Assembly (NCBI GenBank): GCA_932521035.1
Contig: OW051494.1
Coordinates: 5,442,001 to 5,506,000, forward strand
From: Oscheius dolichura
Taxonomy: Eukaryota; Nematoda; Chromadorea; Rhabditida; Rhabditidae
DNA length: 64,000 nt
Reading direction: 5' to 3'
Below the pieces are notes generated by a model. That model was not told the origin of the DNA. It was given only the letters and a program-made list of their open reading frames with translations, and did no database searches. Shown piece after piece: positions 58,048 to 64,000 of this stretch. How positions within the stretch are numbered: position 1 is the stretch's first letter; every line of letters begins with the position of its first letter. The translations under genes and the position numbers were made by a program.

Positions 58048-59844
58048 ATGAGCGCAAAAAGATGCGCCAGAGAAGAGTGTGGAAAGTCAGTTTACCCTAT
58101 CGAAGAGCTGAAATGTTTGGATAAGGTAATATTTTGCGACTTTTCCTCTAATTCTTACTGAAAACAAGCTCTCCATATAGGTTTGGCATAAGCAGTGTTT
58201 CAAATGTACGGTGTGTGGAATGACACTCAATATGAAAAATTATAAAGGATATAATAAAATGCCCTATTGTGAGCCGTAAGTTGGTTACTTTCACTCCCCC
58301 TAAGCATGGTTTAGACATTATCCAAAAACCGTGGCCTCTGTTGTAGCAGACACCCCAGAAATGAGGCGAATAGCTGAAAATACCAAACTTCAAAGTCAGG
58401 TATGCTTAAAAAGTTATAGTTCAGTACATAACTAGAGGAAACAAAAATAGTAGTCGTTCTTGCAGTTCTTAGTGCATACCGAAACTTTGTTATTATGCTC
58501 AGCTGTGACTCATTTCTGCGCTACTTTACACTAAATGAAATTGAATCAATCGGCGCCCAATGCTCGGCGATATAGCGAGGTAGTACTGCGCGGAGCGTTT
58601 TCAAATAAATAACACATGTTCGTCGTATTTTTAGGCGGAACGAGGATATTTCAAAGGGAACGAAGATCATTTGCATATCTTAATTATTTTTTTTCTTTAG
58701 GTTAAATACCATGCCGATTACGAGAAAATGAAAGGGACTAAAATTGAAATAGCGGACGATCCTGAGGTGACCCGTCACATGAAGAATTCTGCCGTATGTA
58801 GTTGATCCTTCAAGAATAGCAATTGCTTAAGGTTCAATCTCAGCTGACATACACTGGAGAGCTGGATAAACGGAAGAAACAAGAAGAAGTTCGTCCCCAG
58901 AATGTGGAAACTGACACAGCAGGTGAGTATTATTTCAATGCGTCTTTTCTTGAACATAGATAACCAAATAAGAAAAAAAGGAAATTTTTTTAAATGCAAT
59001 AGCTAGACCAGATTGTATCAGTTTGATGAGAATATAGAGAGATTTTCAGATCTTTCGAGAGTGGTGTGCCCTCCAGCTGGAGAACAGATTACCAAAACTC
59101 CTTCACCAACATTTTCTAATTCACTGCAGCAACAGAGCACATTGATCTACTCTTCGGATAAAACAAAAGGTAACGTATTGAACTCGCATTAGCTATATAA
59201 ACAGAAAGTAATATTGTGAAGTAGGCTAGATTTTTTTTCTAATTTCGAGATGTTTAAATACGAAAATAATTCCAGTACCAGCACAGCCTCAACGTCCCGT
59301 GGGAAGTATTGCAGATTATGATCCTCTTAATGGCAATTGGGGAACAATTGGTCAAAAACAACCTTCGAAAAATAGTACGTTTTAATATTGAATAGTGTAG
59401 TTTTGAAATGCTAATAACTTTTAAACATTTGCTTATATCGGCATGGCCTATGCATGTTTTGCAGTTTTAGACGACGGTCCACGATATTGTGTGGATTTTA
59501 CAGAAGAATTATCAAGTAAACTCAATGGAAGCGGAGGATCCGCACCTTCCACCAAAGGAGCGGCGGGTTTTGCTGTAAAAGCTATTTACGATTATACAGC
59601 CGCAGATAAAGACGAGGTTAGTTCCCGTTTTTTCGAAATTTATTTTTATTTAATTTATTTTTCTGGTTTAAACGCATTTGATGTTTAGGTATCCTTCCTA
59701 GAAGGTGATATAATCGTTAATTGCGAAAAAGTTGACGACGGCTGGATCACTGGTACTGTTCAACGCACCCTTCAATGGGGGATGCTCCCAGCGAACTATG
59801 TGGAATCCCACAAGCTGCCAACTGGTTTGCATAGAATTAAATGA
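58048..59844 (+). CDS. LASP1: LIM and SH3 domain protein, LASP/nebulin family
   Basis: Actin-binding scaffold at adhesion sites and muscle attachments. ATG 58048-58050, one base after TTTAG. LIM domain with full zinc ligands ([49 protein letters not shown]). Two nebulin repeats ([20 protein letters not shown] and [17 protein letters not shown]). A variable linker, then an SH3 domain ([40 protein letters not shown]). Stop 59842-59844. Introns vary from about 40 to 300 nt; the one at about 58401-58701 is the longest and carries GC-rich patches. A single LASP with two nebulin repeats is usual for invertebrates. Confidence 0.95.
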
Positions 59845-60231
59845 ATTTCTCTATTTGTCTTACAGTAAGGTATGTCACAAAATGGGCTATTTTAAGTTTT
59901 ATTTTTCTGTATATTTTCCGTGCCAAAGTACTAGAATTGCCAAACATATATTTGATGCGTTTTACTAAAAATGCCGGTTGACCATACCTGTTGTTAGTAG
60001 TATTCAAAATATTTGCTATTTATTCCGCGCTTCGAAATTGTTGAAATTGTCTAGCATAATATATCCCCTTTATACGAAATCTCAACTTTATTTACATCGG
60101 TTTGATATATGGTGCCTTCGTATATAAATTCTTTATTGAATGAGTTGTTTTGGTTTATTTCACGTACATTGGATACTAACACCATTTTTTATTTGCCTAT
60201 GCTTAAAGATAAGATTAGAAATTTGATGTAG

Positions 60232-62230
60232 ATGGCAGAACAAAGAAACATGTCTTCCTTTGATGAAGTGGAGCGCAGATCAAAATTGGCAGTCATGCCG
60301 AAGTCTATTAGTCATGGCAAGGTACTTTATCTACGTTTGTTACATGATGCTCATTATTTAGGTGGTCAAAATAGCTCCAAAACAATTGCAAACAGTTAAA
60401 GAAGTTCGGACAGTTCTACCCGAAGAGAAATATTTGCAAGATTTAGAAAAAATTATAGTGAAAGATTATTTTCCGGAGTTGCCGAAACTAAAGGTTTAAA
60501 AGTTAAATCTAATCTCATTGGGCGATTCTTCTTCAGGCACAAGCAGAATATATGGATGCCAAAGAAAGAAATGATATTGCTAAAATGAGAGAATTGCAAA
60601 TTCGCTACCAGACACAAACTACTGATCGGCGGTAAGCATTTTTAATAAATTTTCATCGCATACTTGTTCTATAGAACTAGTCCTACTTACGTAAAGCAAA
60701 CGTCACCAACAACCCGTGGGGCTGATTCCCCGGATGAGTTTGACCCCTCAGCGCCTGGTCCGAGTCGAAAAAGAGAGCAATCTCCGTTACAGTATGCTAA
60801 TGAAGAGGGTGATAATGAAGTGAGATTTCTATAACGCATCTAATATTACATCCTATTGCTTTTCAGAAGGAAGTGAACCGGAAAAAGAAGGAAGCATTGA
60901 TCAAAATGACAGTGGACAGTATGTCGTTTTCGTTATCTAACATAGATTATTCAGAATATTTAAATAAATTCACATCTGAAGATAACGCATCATTTGAAGA
61001 ACTGAGTGCCTTAGCCGAAAAGAGAGAGAAGGCAAAAAATTCATGGTTATATGAAGCAGCGGCACTGCATAATAACGAAAAGATTGTTCGTCATGCTATT
61101 GCTGCACAAGCCGATGTACAACTAGCTTTACGATATGTCGACGAAGAGAGGCCTATAGCATTAGATAATTGGAGCTATAAGGCTAGAAATTCAGTTCTTT
61201 TCAATCCTGACGGAGCTGAATTAACCGAAGAAGAGAAAATGGAATTAGCAAAGAAAAGCCAGACGGAAATTAATAAAACAGGCACTCGGTTTAGTCAGGA
61301 TATAAAGAATAAACCGAGTGATGCCGTAATGGCACGAGTCGCTATGTATCAAGCTGCAAATAATCTGGGAAAGGTTGACGTTTTGGGTTATGAAGCTGGT
61401 ATGAATTCTAAATCTCTGGGTGTCCTCGTAACACCAAGTCCAGCACCAGGTAGTTTTTTTCTCATTTGTCTCAGAAATGCACTTCAGGAATTGAGGAGTC
61501 GCCGTTTATGACGTGGGGTTCTATTGATGGCACACCTTTTCGCCTAGATGCCCCTGATACCGTGGATACATTAGAAGGTGCCCCAACATTCAAAGTAAGG
61601 CATCCGTCTGCATACATTTAAAAGTTTAGATTCCTGATGTACCTCATAGAGAAAAAATAGCTCAAGGTATCCAAGAAACAATCGCCGAACGTTATCGTAA
61701 CAAAAGGAAAACTGCACTAGAAAATGCCGAACGAGCACAGTAAGCATTGAACCTTTTTTTTGCAATGAAAGCCATTTTAATCAATTAAATTATTTCAGTA
61801 AAACTCCAAAGTTTGGAACGATGAGATCAACCGAAAAAAAAGTATCTCTGCTGTCTCCAGCTGCCCGAAGGCTTGTTACAAGCAAATTAGGAATTCGTTT
61901 AAGTACAGGAAAGGGATTTGCCACTCCTAATACTCCATCAGCTAAAGCAATGTGCGTTTAAATAATTGTTGTTCACATCATAGTTTAGTTCTCGCACACC
62001 AGGGACAGAAAAGCCAGGAGTTACACAATCGAAAACACCTATTTCATCAATGATTCGGAAAAATCCACGAACGCCGTCTACTCCTGGAACACCTTCATCT
62101 CTTACAGATAATTTGATGCCGGTACATTTTCTTTTCCATTAAAAATTTCATTTCTATAATTTAGGCACGTAAAACGGATGAATCTTCAGCTAAAAAAACT
62201 GGTAGAGCAAACGCTGGTGACTTCTTTTAA
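60232..62230 (+). CDS. ESS2: ESS2 (DGCR14) splicing-associated protein
   Basis: Nuclear protein found in late spliceosomes (C complex). ATG 60232-60234 directly follows GTAG, a candidate acceptor. Blocks: VLPEEKYLQDLEKIIVKDYF, FPELPKLKAQAEYMDAKERN, SLSNIDYSEYLNKFTSEDNA, SFEELSALAEKREKAKNSWL, WSYKARNSVLFNPDGAELTE, then the family signature TPSPAPGIEESPFMTWGSID with GTPFRLDAPD (recognised across an intron), IPDVPHREKIAQGIQETIAE and RYRNKRKTALENAERAH. Tail SPAARRLVTSKLGIRLSTGK. Stop 62228-62230; AATAAA 62272-62277. Introns about 35-56 nt. AT-rich. Confidence 0.95.
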
Positions 62231-62296
62231 AATACGCTTACGAATGATGCAATGTGATACCTTCATAGCGAAATAAACATTTTATTTGTAGTTTAT

Positions 62297-62708
62297 CTAC
62301 AGAGAACTTTTGTCGGATGTGAAAAGCTTCTTCTCTGAATCGGTAGCCATCTCTTTAAAATACTTCTCAACATACGAGCAGGTCGGCTTTACGTGATACC
62401 CGTTCTCCCTATCGAAATATCCATCTCACTGTTTTTCTCACCTAGCATATCGAAGTCCTTCTTGAACAAGTTGCTTGGCAATTCCTTTCCCTTGAAGTTC
62501 TTTTGGAGTCAGGGTGTGTTGGAAGTCCAAGACTTTGTTAGGAAGTTCTTTATAAGAAAGAAATGCCTTCGAGCCGGTGTCTAAAGAACTCGAATTATAG
62601 AATACAGAACATTTTCTAAAAGCGCTACTAATTTCCGGGAAACTAACCGAATTTTATGAAAAACTCTGCGGCTTTTTTGCAATGTTGGATATTTGGTAGA
62701 CGAGACAT
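62297..62708 (-). CDS. small GNAT acetyltransferase, NATD1-like
   Basis: Compact N-acetyltransferase-like domain of the NATD1/YidJ family, about 112 residues. ATG 62706-62708 lies three bases after GATTCAG. Exon 1 MSRLPNIQHCKKAA joins SAFRKCSVFYNSSSLDTGSK through a 37-nt intron. Core: LSYKELPNKVLDFQHTLTPK, then the acetyl-CoA pyrophosphate loop ELQGKGIAKQLVQEGLRYA, then after a 33-nt intron ENGYHVKPTCSYVEKYFKE, all close to NATD1. Stop 62297-62299; AATAAA on the minus strand 62281-62286 overlaps the 3' region of convergent ESS2. It starts 185 bp after the UNC-16 stop on the same strand, so it could be a downstream operon gene. The first-exon junction is inferred. Confidence 0.8.
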
Positions 62709-62892
62709 TTTCTGAATCGGTATACGGATTGAACAGACCGGAAGCCGATATATTTGGTTGAATAGCCGACGAGAGAGACGGAATATGGATTTGACGGTTT
62801 TTATCAGATAAAGCGGTTAGATCACAATACAACGGGACAGAGTAAATCCTTAGTGAATAAGGAACCCAGCTGACTAGAGGCGAGATCACTTC

Positions 62893-64000
62893 CTACGAGC
62901 ATCGGCCAGAAAAGACTGTAAGGGCTGCGTCTACTTCCCAGATCACCAGGTCTAGACAATTGAACCTGTTGTAGGGGAGGGGGCAGATACTTACGGGACA
63001 TGTCGCGTGCTCCGACCGCGCCATCCTTCTTCATCGGCTCGTTTTCCTCACCTAAAGACATATTTCTCGGCTCCGATGGACAGTCCACTCACCCATCCGA
63101 AAATCTATGTAGCCGTCGCCGCCTGAGATCACCTGCAAGGACGTGGATATCATCGGAACTAGGGAAAGCACTTACTAGCATTTTCCGTAATTCCTCCTCA
63201 TTCGACGGAGCACCGGGGACCGCCAAGAAGAACTTGACACTGTCCTTGTGGCCGTGGAAGGAGAGTTGGGCCTGGGTCAGGTTACAATACGGGATGAACG
63301 TATTCCCGGCCGCCTTCGACTTCTGTAAGAACAGAGATACTAGGAAAGGAGAAGGGGGCGGACAGACCTCGTCCGCCTTGCCGACGACTCGCACAAGTCC
63401 TCCCGGCCCGGCGGGTCTCTTGATGTCTGACGTCTCCACTTTCTGCTCGATGGCTGAACGACACAATCAGTTGAGGATTACTCTTCCTGTCTTACAGTCA
63501 CTGAGAGGGATAGAGATGATGACGCCAGTTCCGGTCCCGACCCAGAGTCGCCGGTTTGAGATGAGGAGGGCGGTCGCTCGGGTATAGGAGAAGTCGAGGC
63601 GGGAGGTGCCCAGCATCTGGCGAAGGTACGGCTCGATGTCCACGTCCTGGAGGTGTTCGAAGGTGTGGGCGTGGAACAGACTGAACGAGGTAGGTAAAAA
63701 AGGGCGGGTGTCCTTACCGGAGGGTGGAGTCGAGGCGGATGCTCAGCCAGACGCCAGCGCCCACCCACTGCATATTGCGGACTTGGCTGTCCTTTCGTGG
63801 ATGAGCGGCGAAGACTTTCTGTAGAGGGGATGAGTGGGCGGACGAGACAACCCACCACAATTTGGAGACTCTCCCCGTCGACGACCACGATGCAGTTCTT
63901 GTAGGCGGCCCAGACGTTGCCGGCCACGACGCACAGGGTCCTCACCGAGGACGTCTCCTTCCCCACCCGGATCACGTGGTAGCCCATCTCGGCCCACTCG
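62893..64000 (-). CDS. unc-16: 3' part of JIP3/UNC-16 (MAPK8IP3/SPAG9 family), runs off the window
   Basis: Kinesin/dynein and JNK scaffold; only the C-terminal beta-propeller is here. From the right edge: [145 protein letters not shown] and [15 protein letters not shown]. Stop 62893-62895. The [13 protein letters not shown]...AQL.FHGH, ISGG(D/E)GYIDFRMG and SHL(V/I)(V/I)W blocks are family markers. GC-rich; introns about 36-43 nt. The 5' end lies beyond 64000. Confidence 0.93.

Noticed and set aside
41643-64000. RILP-like gene and UNC-16 3' part as two halves of one split gene
   Set aside because: On the minus strand the C-terminal part (64.0-62.9 kb) would come before the N-terminal part (43.3-41.6 kb), and the RILP-like gene has its own RH2 and C-terminus.

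Overview
This is a nematode nuclear DNA window with dense, intron-rich genes on both strands. The evidence is a complete cuticle collagen (N-terminal membrane anchor, RRLEKR-type cleavage site, Gly-X-Y blocks, end [13 protein letters not shown]), a tyrosinase with two ShKT modules, a catalytically complete Argonaute, and splice-acceptor-like sequence just upstream of most start codons, as expected for spliced-leader trans-splicing. Nearly every intron I could define by joining conserved protein sequence is only about 31-45 nt long. I cannot assign a species or clade.

Layout: 1-368, 3' end of an unrecognised gene (+). 457-1557 cuticle collagen (-). 1749-2761 STARD10-like lipid transfer protein (-). 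3673-5078 KRR1, ribosome biogenesis (-). 5375-6604 TTBK/casein-kinase-1-like kinase (+). 6651-7821 secreted hemopexin-domain protein without a protease domain (-). 7822-10912 repeat-rich intergenic DNA with two foldback elements. 10913-14768 unrecognised coiled-coil/helical protein with tandemly duplicated exons and a TTAA-flanked MITE (+). 14863-18943 Argonaute (-). 19342-20488 unrecognised protein (+). 20707-23377 tyrosinase (-). 24725-25721 coiled-coil protein (-). 25982-28583 EPB41L5/Yurt-type FERM protein (-). 30928-35877 neuropathy target esterase-type phospholipase (-). 39141-41434 mitochondrial ribosomal proteins uS2m and uL4m in tandem (+). 41643-43300 RILP-like (-). 45725-51350 PDS5 cohesin regulator (+). 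51572-52066 MPC1 (-). 52467-53006 MPLKIP/TTDN1-like (+). 53718-57096 CDK12-like (-). 58048-59844 LASP (+). 60232-62230 ESS2 (+). 62297-62708 NATD1-like acetyltransferase (-). 62893-64000, 3' end of JIP3/UNC-16 (-).

Two compositional classes of gene are interleaved. Genes for broadly needed or nuclear/mitochondrial functions (KRR1, Argonaute, MRPS2, MRPL4, PDS5, MPC1, CDK12, LASP, ESS2, NTE, NATD1) are AT-rich. Genes that are tissue-specific or cytoskeletal/cuticular in other animals (collagen, STARD10, TTBK, hemopexin, tyrosinase, FERM, RILPL, UNC-16 and two unknowns) are GC-rich, with C/G-ending codons. The switch happens gene by gene. CDK12 and ESS2 (transcription and splicing), PDS5 (chromatin) and the adjacent mitochondrial ribosomal proteins are functional neighbours, but I see no single pathway linking the whole window.

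The most unusual parts are the exon-duplicated gene at 10.9-14.8 kb and its repeat-rich upstream flank, two junctions in the Argonaute that do not join in frame with canonical sites, the DWG variant of the DFG motif in the CDK12-like kinase, and the free-standing secreted hemopexin domain. No virus, CRISPR array, prokaryotic operon or rRNA was seen.
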